Source: Chitinophagaceae bacterium (GTDB lineage Bacteria; Bacteroidota; Bacteroidia; Chitinophagales; Chitinophagaceae). Taken from it: a stretch of 64,000 nt of DNA. The translations under genes were made by a program, and so were the position numbers. The notes beneath the pieces were generated by a model, which was not told where the DNA came from, made no database searches, and saw nothing but the letters and a program-made list of their open reading frames with translations. The DNA lies in contig CANFKE010000009.1 in assembly GCA_947447465.1 (NCBI GenBank), forward strand, positions 1 to 64,000, written 5' to 3'. This document shows positions 10,201 to 18,175 of this stretch, piece by piece (positions within the stretch are counted from its first letter, which is position 1; each line of letters opens with the position of its first letter).

Positions 10201-12288
10201 GGGAGAATAAGGAAAATATACCCTAATGGCATTATAACAACCGTAGCGGGAATAGATAGCGGATGTATGAGTAGTGGTCATCAGGCAACAGCTACTCAGC
10301 CTATGTTTGCAGGTAGTATTGCCTGCGATAAGTTGGGTAATATATTTTGTGTTTCTATTTCTCATAATAAAAGTGGTTGGAATTATCCTTATTACCCTAA
10401 CTATTATAGTATGGGTTACGGGAATTACGGGATCTACAGTGGTTATTATAATAGCACCAAACGAATAGATAAAGATGGTATTGTAAGCATTTTAGGTGCC
10501 AATCAGCAACCGTATCAGTATGTTGCGGATGCAGCACCGTCTGTGCATACCAGCGCATATCATACGATCTGTGTTGATGATTCGGGAGGTGTTTATATTG
10601 CAGGAAATGGGCAAACCATAAGACATAGTGGTAAACCTACGTTAGAGATCCTTGCATCGCAAGACTCTGTATGTCATGGGCCGGCTTCAATTACCTTTAC
10701 TGCACGAGGCCACTATACAGGTAGTTCAGCTTCGTATCAATGGCAGAAAAACGGAATCAATGTAGGGACGGATAATTTTGTTTATACCGACCCTGCATTT
10801 GCTGCGGGAGATAGCATTTCGTGTAAGGTGTATATGACTGCGGGAGGGTATTATCTGGCGTCGGCCAAGAGAACGATTGTAATAGATGAACACCCGCCTG
10901 TGATCAGTCCGATAGCAGGGATACACGCAGTATGTGTAGCAGATAGCATAACACTAACAGATACTGCACATGGCGGTGTATGGAGTAGCAGCAACAGTGC
11001 CGTTAATGTGGTGAATGGAAAAGTAACCGGAATAACCGCAGGTAGTTCGATCATTACTTATTCGCTTACAAATGCTTGCGGAACCATATCGGATACGATG
11101 AGCGTAACTGTAAATCCGCTACCAGACGCAGGTATGATAACCGGAGCTACTACAGTGTGTGAAGGAGCATCGATAACATTGGCCAATACTGTTGCCGGAG
11201 GCATATGGAGTAGTAGTGCAACTAACGCAACCGTAACAGGTGGTGTAGTTACGGGAGTGACCTCAGGTTCAACCATAATAACCTACACCTCAACGAATAC
11301 GTGTGGTACAGCGTATGACACCATGCAAGTAACTGTATCAGGCGTGCCAACTGCAGGGCTGACCATAGGGGGCAATATGCTTTGCGTAGGGTCTGTACTT
11401 ACTTTGAGCAATACAGTGGCGGGAGGGAGCTGGAGTAGCAGTAGCTCTGCAGCTACAGTATTGAATGGTGCAGTGACCGGAGTTGCCGCAGGGACAGCGA
11501 TAATAACCTATGCCACAACCAATACATGCGGTACTGCACAAGATACCTTACAGGTAACAGTTGTGAATATGCCAACTGCGGGGTTAACGACAGGAGACAA
11601 TATGCTTTGTGCAGGTTCGGTACTTACCTTGAGCAATACTACAGCGGGAGGTAGCTGGAGTAGTAGCAGCACAGCTGTAACAGTTACGAATGGGGTTGTA
11701 GCGGGCGTAACAGCAGGATCTGCCATCATATCGTATAGTGTAAGTAACTACTGCGGTACAGCAACAGATACGCTGGAAGTAACAGTGAATGGTCTGCCTG
11801 TATCGGGGACTATATCGGGGACAGACAGTGTTTGTGAAGGCGCTGCCTGTACATTGACCGCAAGTGTTACCGGTGGTATATGGAGTAATTCTACTACCGT
11901 TCAAGGCACTCTATCAAGCGATGGTATATTTACGGCTGTAAATGAAGGTGATGCTGTAATAGCCTATTCTGTGACCAATATCTGCGGCACTGCGGTATCT
12001 TATAAGATCATACACGTCAATGCATTGACCGACTGCGACGGCTTTGTTTCCGGATTCAACATTTACCCCGATCCTAATAGTGGTTCGTTTACTGTTGAGA
12101 TACCGCAACCGGGTAACAATGCAGTGATAACGATACTTGATGTGACCGGCAGGATAATACAAACGATAGCGCCACCCACAGGCGCATTACTGGCGCCTGT
12201 GGTACTGGCCAATATGCCGACAGGTATCTACATAGTAAAGCTTGTAGCAGCCGGCAAAGTGTATAGTGGTAAGGTGGTTATAAGGTAG
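7297..12288 (+). CDS. large T9SS-secreted surface protein with NHL and Ig-like repeats
   Basis: 1663 residues from the ATG at 7297, where the signal peptide MKRVLLLVAAFSFFISLRAD begins; in-frame codons before it are not supported. The N-terminal third contains PKD/Ig-like modules with paired Cys. Residues about 790-1100 hold NHL-type beta-propeller repeats (DNAGNLYFSEFNNHRIRKI, then GIITTFAGDG). Residues about 1195-1560 contain five tandem Ig-like units of about 72 residues (GGxWSSS, then AGSxIITY, then CGT). The last 75 residues are a type A T9SS sorting domain (IYPDPNSGSF, GRIIQTI, MPTGIYIVKL, KVVIR). It is probably exported and anchored by T9SS; partner or substrate is unknown. It lies between two divergent phage late promoters. 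A shorter relative is at 35803-39219. Confidence 0.85.
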   Translation: MKRVLLLVAAFSFFISLRADAQCDMGIIEGPQRHVHDTTYVPVFVDTTIYGTAGYSYHWVFADGSTHTGSSAVYAVTVTGNFDECHCYVTGPGCTNDLIFYLTANVVFNCNQIPSSLWDDFNGTPRQTGPNANDVGVAIMAPVFGDSIFKMNLSLDWGNGHHIFMSRSSDYVWGIGGIGDTINSSHYIYAGQYTLHASYYYSYDTLTCPVRSLDSITIHAGGLPAVPELYGATTYCAGDTVRLYARDTTQQFHNLYHHPAVAGNMDYWPSNYDLSSSSGYDTHSSIYFQWYDNNYNLLWQDTTLMSPNVRVQDSGMYILRAIDGITGRDTQAVIHIAIAGSRLLLDSVVVPTCTATGAFYLNCHRANDSVTISYIKDNIQQTYAGRTNSIGHIMVAGLTEGEYAEVQAHFVGDICGSNIITGPFSFHSLLSPVTTGYLRTCGGGSLTLTATSPVSGVSYLWQGPGGFTSTQQNPVITTGTTATLQQYSVSITSGACNPSDVSVTNVVVSSAPPNVSSAHFNDSICVKASFVLTGMTYDYSYLSSSITSSDTTVVNGMRAIKRGSSVLTYTVSNMCGTSSFAQTVHVKPGPILPNITGPANMCVGSMVNYNIATTGGTWTTVGATSPTDLITSHSFGFKAGSSCAYNPLTYTKDSGGCRSVATFSYTITDSSRSIYLPPVGLYPGDTITPIVRKFTSYNWGYGGTTIISGSWTPVSGPIATVNSTGLISAGTQPGSILLNIGITNLCGSGTDSSEAYVSDWIDSRVVYGLAQDMVRDTAGNLYILSDNRIRKIDKNRNESYIAGVGITDNWQGENNTNGYWGDGGNVMEASLSDAKCITRDNAGNIYLSYPGEGVIRKIDTGGIITRYAGILGNADLWPSHGYSGDGGPATAAHIMATYMVADNAGNLYFSEFNNHRIRKIDAAGIITTFAGDGTVGFTGDGGAATGAKVGWPMGLAIDTSGNILVSTMGRIRKIYPNGIITTVAGIDSGCMSSGHQATATQPMFAGSIACDKLGNIFCVSISHNKSGWNYPYYPNYYSMGYGNYGIYSGYYNSTKRIDKDGIVSILGANQQPYQYVADAAPSVHTSAYHTICVDDSGGVYIAGNGQTIRHSGKPTLEILASQDSVCHGPASITFTARGHYTGSSASYQWQKNGINVGTDNFVYTDPAFAAGDSISCKVYMTAGGYYLASAKRTIVIDEHPPVISPIAGIHAVCVADSITLTDTAHGGVWSSSNSAVNVVNGKVTGITAGSSIITYSLTNACGTISDTMSVTVNPLPDAGMITGATTVCEGASITLANTVAGGIWSSSATNATVTGGVVTGVTSGSTIITYTSTNTCGTAYDTMQVTVSGVPTAGLTIGGNMLCVGSVLTLSNTVAGGSWSSSSSAATVLNGAVTGVAAGTAIITYATTNTCGTAQDTLQVTVVNMPTAGLTTGDNMLCAGSVLTLSNTTAGGSWSSSSTAVTVTNGVVAGVTAGSAIISYSVSNYCGTATDTLEVTVNGLPVSGTISGTDSVCEGAACTLTASVTGGIWSNSTTVQGTLSSDGIFTAVNEGDAVIAYSVTNICGTAVSYKIIHVNALTDCDGFVSGFNIYPDPNSGSFTVEIPQPGNNAVITILDVTGRIIQTIAPPTGALLAPVVLANMPTGIYIVKLVAAGKVYSGKVVIR
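10885..12020 (+). repeat. tandem coding repeats (Ig-like units) in the surface protein
   Basis: About five imperfect units of 215-225 bp. The third and fourth (about 11345-11560 and 11567-11782) are nearly identical, both encoding NMLC, GSVLTLSNT, AGGSWSSSS and then CGTAxDTLxVTV. Such repeats can change copy number by slippage or recombination. Confidence 0.75.
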
Positions 12289-12310
12289 GCTGAAAGGATC
12301 AATGATATTT

Positions 12311-12348
12311 AATGGCTGCATCCGGAGAATAGATGCAGCCATTTTTTA
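12311..12348 (+). terminator. rho-independent terminator after the surface protein
   Basis: ATGGCTGCATC (12312-12322) pairs with GATGCAGCCAT (12332-12342) and is followed by a run of T. It isolates the surface-protein transcript from the phage late promoter downstream. The rest of 12289-12637 holds late promoter module 2 and about 150 bp of AT-rich sequence with no visible gene. Confidence 0.85.
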
Positions 12349-12499
12349 TGTAAAAAGTGAAACGGAAACAGGGGTATTTCATTAGATAATGAGATAATAT
12401 GGGGCTGTTTTGGGTAGGTTTTTACTAGTGCACGAGGATTTTTTCATAAATGGATTTTTGCTATAGATATGCGCTTTGAGAACAGTTGAGTAAAGAGAG

Positions 12500-12611
12500 T
12501 TATCCACAGAAATAATTTTTATGGTGGTACACTTTTCGTACCACCATGGTACGAAAAGTGTACCACCATGTATTTCCGATTTGCCCGAAATCGGAATCTG
12601 CACCACCTTTG
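12500..12611 (+). promoter_or_regulatory. late promoter module 2 (DnaA box + double palindrome + -7 element)
   Basis: A perfect DnaA box TTATCCACA (12500-12508), 12 bases, a 49-bp element (12521-12569), 38 bases, then TTTG (12608-12611) in CACCTTTG. The 49 bp form a 22-base perfect inverted repeat around 5 central bases, made of GGTAC-ACTTTTC-GTACC and GGTAC-GAAAAGT-GTACC. A TTTG at 12580-12583, 20 bases before CACCTTTG, fits a -33 element. The protease-scaffold start codon is at 12638. In Mu the PI late promoter also precedes the protease gene. Confidence 0.88.
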
Positions 12612-12637
12612 TGTCACAAAACAACGGTATCCCTATC

Positions 12638-13615
12638 ATGACAGAAAAATTCAAAAAAATAGAGCGGCAATATGTGCTCTCCGACAGCTCGGTAAATGTC
12701 TATGGCTTTCGCTTACTCACCTCTGGTTATCAACTGGATGCTTACCGCAAGAACCCGATTGGCTACTACATGCATCGCAGAGAAGAGGGTATTGCTTTGA
12801 AGTGGGAAGATCTACACGTGGAAGATGATAAGGTAATAGGCACACCTGTTATTAATCTGAGCAATGCGAGAGGCGTACAGCTATGTGATGAGGCGGAGAA
12901 TGGCTTTCTAAACGCGGCATCTGTAGGCCATATAGTAGTGCTTGAATACAGTACCGATCCTGAAATGATGTTACCCGGACAGACCGGCCCTACCATTACT
13001 AAATGGTATAACAAAGAATGTAGTCTGGTAGATATTCCGGGCAACAGCAACGCACTCACCACGCTTTATGACGCGCAGGAGAACGAACTGAATCTTGCTG
13101 ATATGGGTGTAATGCTCCAGGGTTTCAAAACACCTGCACAGGTAGTGCTTGCTGAGATAGAAAGTGTGTTGCAGGTTGATACCAATATGTTGGTACAAAG
13201 CGTAAGAGAGCTGCAACTAAGAGCGGAAGAACTTACAACAAAGAACAGAGTGCTCTATAACGAGCAGCAATTGCTGGAACAGCAGATAGATGAATTGAAG
13301 AAGACCGGTGCAAAGGCTGAGGTAGCAACAATACTGGACCGAGCATTGGAGGACAGGAAAATTACAGTAAGCCTCAGAGACAGACTGGCTCTAGATTATG
13401 CAGACAATACAGAGGGGTTGAAAGCATTGATAACAGCTATGCCCGCTTACAGAAGTATAGCCGAAAGCCTGAGGGCAAATAATGATGGCGCAGAAGCACA
13501 GTGGGAGTGGGACGATTATGAAAAAAATGACCCTGCAGGGAAAAAGTTAAAAGCGCTGAGAGCGAATGACCCTAGCCGATATAAGGAGCTCTTCGAGAAA
13601 AAATTCGCTGCGTAA
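12638..13615 (+). CDS. phage prohead protease fused to scaffold
   Basis: 325 residues from the ATG at 12638; an in-frame ATG at 12521 lies in the palindrome and is not the start. Residues 1-150 match the U35/HK97-type prohead protease fold: QYVLSDSSVNVYGFRLLTSG, a probable catalytic His in YYMHRREEG and a probable catalytic Ser in NAASVGH. Residues 185-235 form a coiled coil (LQLRAEELTTKNRVLYNEQQ) and the C-terminus is charged (WEWDDYEKNDPAGKKLKAL), as in scaffold domains. It would guide capsid assembly and then cleave itself and the scaffold. First gene of the long plus-strand late operon. The 215 bases between it and the capsid gene show no clear gene. Confidence 0.85.
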   Translation: MTEKFKKIERQYVLSDSSVNVYGFRLLTSGYQLDAYRKNPIGYYMHRREEGIALKWEDLHVEDDKVIGTPVINLSNARGVQLCDEAENGFLNAASVGHIVVLEYSTDPEMMLPGQTGPTITKWYNKECSLVDIPGNSNALTTLYDAQENELNLADMGVMLQGFKTPAQVVLAEIESVLQVDTNMLVQSVRELQLRAEELTTKNRVLYNEQQLLEQQIDELKKTGAKAEVATILDRALEDRKITVSLRDRLALDYADNTEGLKALITAMPAYRSIAESLRANNDGAEAQWEWDDYEKNDPAGKKLKALRANDPSRYKELFEKKFAA

Positions 13616-13830
13616 TAACGCAGATCATCATTCACAAATCATGCAATAAGGACAGATAATTGCAGCGGATACCGCTGTAGAGATCAGCATGTCATTCATA
13701 TCTAAATTCAGGAGCCGGGCAAGAGGTTTTGGTTCAAGTTCATGGGAGTATATAAAAAAACAGAGATGTTTTTCCTCGCCCGTTATCCATTCTACATTTC
13801 TTTTTCATACCAATTAAATCCAATACCATT

Positions 13831-14745
13831 ATGGCAATTCAAAGAGAGATCTGGCAAGATCACATTGAGGGAAACCTGTTCAAGAACAATGAGTTTCTAC
13901 TGGCATCAACTGATGCAGGACAGTTTGTATTACAAGGTAAAGTGGTACATATACCTCAGGCGGGTGCATTACCCAACATAGTAAAGAACAGGACGTCGCT
14001 ACCTGGTACTGTAGTACAGAGGGCAGATACAGATGTGACGTATTCGCTGGATGAATACACTTCAGACCCGATCATGATCCCTTATGCGGAGACATTCGAG
14101 TTGAGCTATGGAAAGCGCGAGAGTGTTTTGTCTGAGCATGAGTCGTCATTGAAGCAAACTATTGCAGACAATTTACTTGTATCATGGTCTCCATCAGTTG
14201 CGGCAGGTTTGTTGCGTACCAGCGGAGAGAGTGTGACATCGCACATAGATACTACAACAGGCAACAGAAAGAAGCTGAAGGTAAAAGATATAAAAGCCGC
14301 ACAGTTGGCACTGAACAAACAGAATGTTCCTATGGAGGGCAGATATGCATTGATGAGCGCAGATATGTTTCAGCAGCTTACTGATGATATGTCTATCAAT
14401 GATTATCGCGATTTCAGCGCGGCATACAATATCAAAGATGGTGTACTGGGCAGGCTGTTTGGCTTCAATATTATGATGCGTAGTGCGGTAGTGAGTTATA
14501 CTAATGATACTGTGCCTGTAGTCAATCCTTACGGATCAACGGTTCATGCTGATGATAATGATGCGGTGCTATGCTGGCAGATGGATGCTCTGGAACGTGC
14601 AGTAGGCGCTGTGAAATTTTTTGAACGCGTAGATGATCCGACTTACTATGGTAATGTATATAGTATGAGTGTGCGTATGGGTGGTCGCAAGCGCAGAGCT
14701 GATGGGAAGGGTGTAGTAGCAATAGTGCAGGCAGCAACTGCATAA
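13831..14745 (+). CDS. phage major capsid protein (HK97-fold type)
   Basis: 304 residues. Features typical of Mu-like Bacteroidota capsids are the N-terminal EGNLFKNNEFLLAS, the beta-rich YSLDEYTSDPIMIPYAETFE, the spine-helix region LKVKDIKAAQLALNKQNVP, the A-domain MSADMFQQLTDDMSIND, the GVLGRLFGFNIMMRS turn and the C-terminal ERAVGAVKFFERVDDPTYYG. It builds the icosahedral shell. Position after the protease and before the lysis genes supports the call. No truncation or frameshift is visible. Followed by a 153-base structured spacer. Confidence 0.88.
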   Translation: MAIQREIWQDHIEGNLFKNNEFLLASTDAGQFVLQGKVVHIPQAGALPNIVKNRTSLPGTVVQRADTDVTYSLDEYTSDPIMIPYAETFELSYGKRESVLSEHESSLKQTIADNLLVSWSPSVAAGLLRTSGESVTSHIDTTTGNRKKLKVKDIKAAQLALNKQNVPMEGRYALMSADMFQQLTDDMSINDYRDFSAAYNIKDGVLGRLFGFNIMMRSAVVSYTNDTVPVVNPYGSTVHADDNDAVLCWQMDALERAVGAVKFFERVDDPTYYGNVYSMSVRMGGRKRRADGKGVVAIVQAATA

Positions 14746-14755
14746 CGTAATAATG

Positions 14756-14884
14756 GCTGAATGTTTCAATAGCTGAAATGCAGGGATAGATAATAGTATA
14801 TGGTATTGCTTAAGCATTGCATCATTATAAAACGGTAATCCAACACTCTTGTTCAATATGGTCAGCATCATTGAAACATTCAGC
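14756..14884 (+). promoter_or_regulatory. intercistronic structured region after the capsid gene
   Basis: GCTGAATGTTTCAAT (14756-14770) is a perfect 15-base inverted repeat of ATTGAAACATTCAGC (14870-14884), enclosing 99 bases that contain the smaller palindrome TGCTTAAGCA. There is no T-run, so it is not a simple terminator. It may stabilise or attenuate the transcript to keep capsid expression above downstream genes, which is an inference. Confidence 0.5.
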
Positions 14885-14898
14885 TAATTCCAACCAAA

Positions 14899-15177
14899 AT
14901 GATCAACGAAATAAAGACCTGGATATTAATAGCGGTGGCAGGAGTAATGGCTACGATATTGGGATATATCATTAAGGTAGTAACAGCTCAGGTAATTCAC
15001 CGTCTTGATGAGATCGTGACCGAGCTCAAGCAACTCACACATACTACCACAGTACAGAATGAGCAGATAAAGTGCCTGCAGGAGCAGGATGCCATATTCC
15101 GTCATCGCCTGAACAAACAGAATCTGCGGATAAGAGCATTAGAACTCAACGCAGTAAACAAAAATCATCATCAATAA
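14899..15177 (+). CDS. small membrane protein with coiled coil, candidate holin
   Basis: 92 residues. One N-terminal transmembrane segment (TWILIAVAGVMATILGYIIK, residues 7-26) is followed by a charged coiled coil (RLDEIVTELKQL, then QNEQIKCLQEQDAIFRHRL). One-TM proteins with a coiled coil (XhlA-like or holin-associated) are common near phage endolysins. An endolysin gene lies two genes downstream, so a lysis role is likely but the family is not diagnostic. Confidence 0.55.
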   Translation: MINEIKTWILIAVAGVMATILGYIIKVVTAQVIHRLDEIVTELKQLTHTTTVQNEQIKCLQEQDAIFRHRLNKQNLRIRALELNAVNKNHHQ

Positions 15178-15198
15178 CAATAAAAAGATCACATCATT

Positions 15199-15630
15199 AT
15201 GTTTTGTACAAAAATGAAAATACAGGTAAGAAAATTGTTACAGCAATTTGATGCCTATGTGGAGAGGAATGTAGATACAGCATTACAGATAACCACAGCT
15301 ATCAAACAATTTCTGGAGTCGCCGGTTGCAGATATACTTACCGCGGTCATTCCGGGTAGTGCGGATGATATCATCAGGAGACAACTGATCTATGCGCTCG
15401 ATAGATCGATAGAGGCATTGTCTATTGCAGATAGCTGTAAAGCATATACAGACATCAATGAAAAGTTGAAATGTTTTGTTACACAATTAAGAGATAAAGA
15501 GCCCGATCTGCAGGATGCGTTGTTGCAAAAGCTAGCCTGTCTGCTGGCAGGTACGCTAGATGGAAACAGGATGAAGCAGAGTATATATGATCTGTACACG
15601 CAGGTGAAATACACAACCGGTAAGGTGTAA
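15199..15630 (+). CDS. phage protein of unknown function in the lysis region
   Basis: 143 residues (or 138 if the ATG at 15214 is used). It is mostly helical, with segments QVRKLLQQFDAYVERNVDTA, FLESPVADILTAVIPGSADD and YALDRSIEALSIADSCKA. No signal peptide or transmembrane helix is obvious. Small helical proteins of this kind often sit between holin and endolysin in Bacteroidota phages; the function is unknown. Confidence 0.6.
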   Translation: MFCTKMKIQVRKLLQQFDAYVERNVDTALQITTAIKQFLESPVADILTAVIPGSADDIIRRQLIYALDRSIEALSIADSCKAYTDINEKLKCFVTQLRDKEPDLQDALLQKLACLLAGTLDGNRMKQSIYDLYTQVKYTTGKV

Positions 15631-15656
15631 TATCCGCAATACTAAACAATGAATTT

Positions 15657-16178
15657 ATGTCAGAGAATATAAACAATGAAAAAGTATCAGGTCTTGCTTT
15701 GCCTGCTTTGGGTCTTGCCGTTCAACAATTAGGACAGAAAGAAACCCCCATGGGAAGTAATAGTGGTCCGATGGTAGATAAATATCTTCTTTCAGTGGGT
15801 CTTAGTCCGGGATATGCTTGGTGCCAGGCTTTTGTTTATTGGTGTTATGCGTCAGTAGCTGCGAAGCAAAATGTTCGCTGTCCGGTAATAAGAACAGCAG
15901 GCGTAAAAGAGTGTTGGAATAAAGTGGCAAAGAGCCAAAAGATAATGGCGGCGGATGCCAGGCGAAACCCAGGAATGATTGCACCCGGTGATCAGTTCAT
16001 ATTACTATTTGGCAATGGTAGTGGTCATACAGGATTGGTAGAGCGAACAGAGAATGATGTCATTTTTACAATTGAGGGCAATAGTAATGAAGATGGCAGC
16101 AGAGAAGGCTATGAGGTGGTGAGGCATACCCGAAAGCTTGCTGATAAAGCGTTGCTGGGATTTATTAAATACAATTAA
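15657..16178 (+). CDS. phage endolysin, CHAP/NlpC-like peptidase
   Basis: 173 residues. The papain-like fold is shown by LAVQQLGQKETPMGSNSGPM, then the nucleophile region YAWCQAFVYWCY (first Cys probable catalytic), the His motif GSGHTGLVER and the third residue in IEGNSNEDGS. It resembles the TIGR02594/CHAP group that cleaves peptidoglycan peptides. It has no signal peptide, so release would depend on a holin, for which 14899-15177 is the candidate. Placement between capsid and sheath genes differs from Mu, where the lysis genes lie before the terminases. Confidence 0.8.
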   Translation: MSENINNEKVSGLALPALGLAVQQLGQKETPMGSNSGPMVDKYLLSVGLSPGYAWCQAFVYWCYASVAAKQNVRCPVIRTAGVKECWNKVAKSQKIMAADARRNPGMIAPGDQFILLFGNGSGHTGLVERTENDVIFTIEGNSNEDGSREGYEVVRHTRKLADKALLGFIKYN

Positions 16179-16211
16179 CTACGGGCGGGAAACCTGTAAA
16201 TCAAGATCGCT

Positions 16212-16427
16212 ATGAAACACGCAAAGTACTATTTCAAAAAGCATCCGAAGGCAGATGTGTTGTATTTCACAGCCGATGATATGGCGTTTACTGATGCTAA
16301 GATGGCTGAAGAACATGCTATGGTGCTGGAGGATGATCTTGTTATTCCTATAACAAGGAAAGAGGCAACGGCAGCGATAAAAGACATTCAAGAATTGGGA
16401 TGGTATGCTGTTTTGATGGAAGAGTAA
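16212..16427 (+). CDS. small phage protein, unknown
   Basis: 71 residues. The segment KADVLYFTADDMAFTDAKMA followed by EEHAMVLEDD resembles a short motif (LYFTADGxAF) seen in small Bacteroidota phage proteins and in tails of some phage accessory proteins. The function is unknown. It is read in the late operon just before the sheath gene. Confidence 0.6.
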   Translation: MKHAKYYFKKHPKADVLYFTADDMAFTDAKMAEEHAMVLEDDLVIPITRKEATAAIKDIQELGWYAVLMEE

Positions 16428-16452
16428 CAATTATAAAACTAAAAAGCAAAAA

Positions 16453-17637
16453 ATGGGAACAGTAAATTTAACCCTGGCCAATGGCCGGTTGGGATCTACT
16501 CTACAGACCGATGACGGTGTTGCCGGTATGGTATTGACCGGAGTTTCGGTAGCGGGAAGCTATGATGTTGAAACTCCTATCCTTATCAAGAGTCTGGAGG
16601 GATTGGCGGAATATGGTATCGATAATAGCAATAATCCATTTGCGTATCGACAGGTAGCAGATTTTTACACAGAAGCTGGAGCAGGGGCATCTTTATACCT
16701 GATGTTAGCAAGGGCCTCTACGTCATTGCCTGATATGGTAGAAGAGCATAATCCTGAAGGAGCAACCAAGTTGTTGTCTTTTGCACGAGGTAAGATAAAG
16801 TTGCTGGGAGTAATGAGTGATGACAATGCACATGCACTGGTCACAGCTACAACAGTGGATACCACAAACAGCATCAATGCGGATGTATATGAAGCAGCCC
16901 AGAAGATGGAAATACTGGCACGTAAATATTTTGAGTCCCAGCAACCGTTCCGAGCTGTGATTGGTGGCACATCATATAATGGTCATCCGGCATCATTGAT
17001 AGATCTTACAGGAGGCACCAATAATAACAGAACAGCCATACTAATAGGCGATACCAAATCCGGTGCAGAGGCCGGTCTGGGTTTACTCTTAGGCCGTATG
17101 GCCACAGTACCGGTAATGAGAAAGGTAAGCAGGGTAAGGACTGGCGCACTAAGTAATACTGCGGCTTATCTAGGATCATCTGCTTTGGATAGTGTGCATA
17201 ATGATATTGCTGAGATAGCAGGAAAAGGCTATATAACATTTATCACTTACCCTAATGTATCGGGCTATTTCTTCTCAGGAGATGATACGTGTAGTGCATT
17301 TACTGATGACTATCATTTTATAGCGAGAGGACGAGTAATAGACAAAGTACACACGCTGGCTTATGCAACATTTGTACAGGAAGTAGATGATGAGGTGCCG
17401 GTGAATGCCGATGGTACACTGGATTCAGGGTTTTGTAAATGGTTGAGTCAGCAGATAGAGAACCAGATCAATAACTCAATGACAGTGAACCGGGAGATAA
17501 GCAGTGTGATCTGTATGATAGATCCTGTACAAAATATTCTCAGTACAAATCAACTCAATGTGATCTTACGAATTGTACCTGTTGGATATGCCACCAATAT
17601 TGAGATCAGTCTGGGATTTGATAATCCTGCTTTATAA
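16453..17637 (+). CDS. contractile tail sheath protein (DUF2586-like)
   Basis: 394 residues. It begins GTVNLTLANGRLGSTLQTDD and continues with GMVLTGVSVAGSYD, FRAVIGGTSYNGHPASLIDL, and the C-terminal WLSQQIENQINNSM and VILRIVPVGYATNIEI, matching the DUF2586 sheath family of Bacteroidota Myoviridae-type phages. Sheath subunits polymerise around the tube and contract on infection. Its presence, with a tube protein and a baseplate set, shows the particle has a contractile tail. Followed by the tube gene after 62 bases. Confidence 0.85.
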   Translation: MGTVNLTLANGRLGSTLQTDDGVAGMVLTGVSVAGSYDVETPILIKSLEGLAEYGIDNSNNPFAYRQVADFYTEAGAGASLYLMLARASTSLPDMVEEHNPEGATKLLSFARGKIKLLGVMSDDNAHALVTATTVDTTNSINADVYEAAQKMEILARKYFESQQPFRAVIGGTSYNGHPASLIDLTGGTNNNRTAILIGDTKSGAEAGLGLLLGRMATVPVMRKVSRVRTGALSNTAAYLGSSALDSVHNDIAEIAGKGYITFITYPNVSGYFFSGDDTCSAFTDDYHFIARGRVIDKVHTLAYATFVQEVDDEVPVNADGTLDSGFCKWLSQQIENQINNSMTVNREISSVICMIDPVQNILSTNQLNVILRIVPVGYATNIEISLGFDNPAL

Positions 17638-17699
17638 AACCGGGGTTATGTCTTGAGATCTACAAACCAAATTTTGCAATGAAAATTTAAATAAACGAT

Positions 17700-18131
17700 A
17701 TGGCGAGTATTACATTTTTTGATAGTAAGGAATGCGAATGGGCAGATATGTCTGTACTGTTTGCGGGGGCTCCGCTGGTGAAGATACGCGGGCTGAAATA
17801 TAAGGCAGTAAAGGACAAACAATTACTGCATGGAGCCGGTGATCAGCCAATCAGTATTCAGAGCGGGAACCGGACGTATGAAGGTCAGATAAAAGTATTG
17901 AAAGGTGCACTGGATAATATGAACGCAGCAGCAACTGACTATGGTGGTAATGATGTGCTGGACATGCAATTTGACATCATTATTACCTATAAAGCACAAC
18001 CAGGGAGACCGTTGCAAACAGACACACTCAAGGGAGTACAGATAAAGGACTTTGAGAAGGGGTGGGAGCAAGGAGCCAAGAACATGGATATAACTCTTCC
18101 AATAGTGTTCATGGGCTTAGTGTCGGCCTAA
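17700..18131 (+). CDS. tail tube protein
   Basis: 143 residues. The pattern ITFFDSKECEWADMSVLFAG, VKIRGLKYKAV, YEGQIKVLKGALDNMNAAAT, FDIIITYKAQPGRPLQTDTL and VQIKDFEKGWEQGAKNMDIT matches small tail tube proteins of T4-like and gpFII/Hcp-like fold in Bacteroidota phages. Position between sheath and tail chaperone is the standard order. Confidence comes from both size and order. Confidence 0.75.
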   Translation: MASITFFDSKECEWADMSVLFAGAPLVKIRGLKYKAVKDKQLLHGAGDQPISIQSGNRTYEGQIKVLKGALDNMNAAATDYGGNDVLDMQFDIIITYKAQPGRPLQTDTLKGVQIKDFEKGWEQGAKNMDITLPIVFMGLVSA

Positions 18132-18175
18132 TATAACGGAACTACCGAAATTGATAAACTATAAATCAGCTAAAT

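Noticed and set aside
10885-12020. CRISPR-like repeat array
   Set aside because: Units are about 220 bp, in frame and encode Ig-like domains with no short spacer-repeat pattern; no cas genes are present.
12500-12508. Chromosomal replication origin marked by a DnaA box
   Set aside because: Only one box at each late promoter, no box cluster, no AT-rich unwinding region and no dnaA or origin genes nearby.
12521-12637. Longer N-terminus for the protease from the ATG at 12521
   Set aside because: It would translate through the palindrome and the promoter; the transcript start lies downstream near 12617.
13742-13981. Small gene between protease and capsid
   Set aside because: It overlaps the capsid start in another frame and has no family pattern; treated as a shadow.
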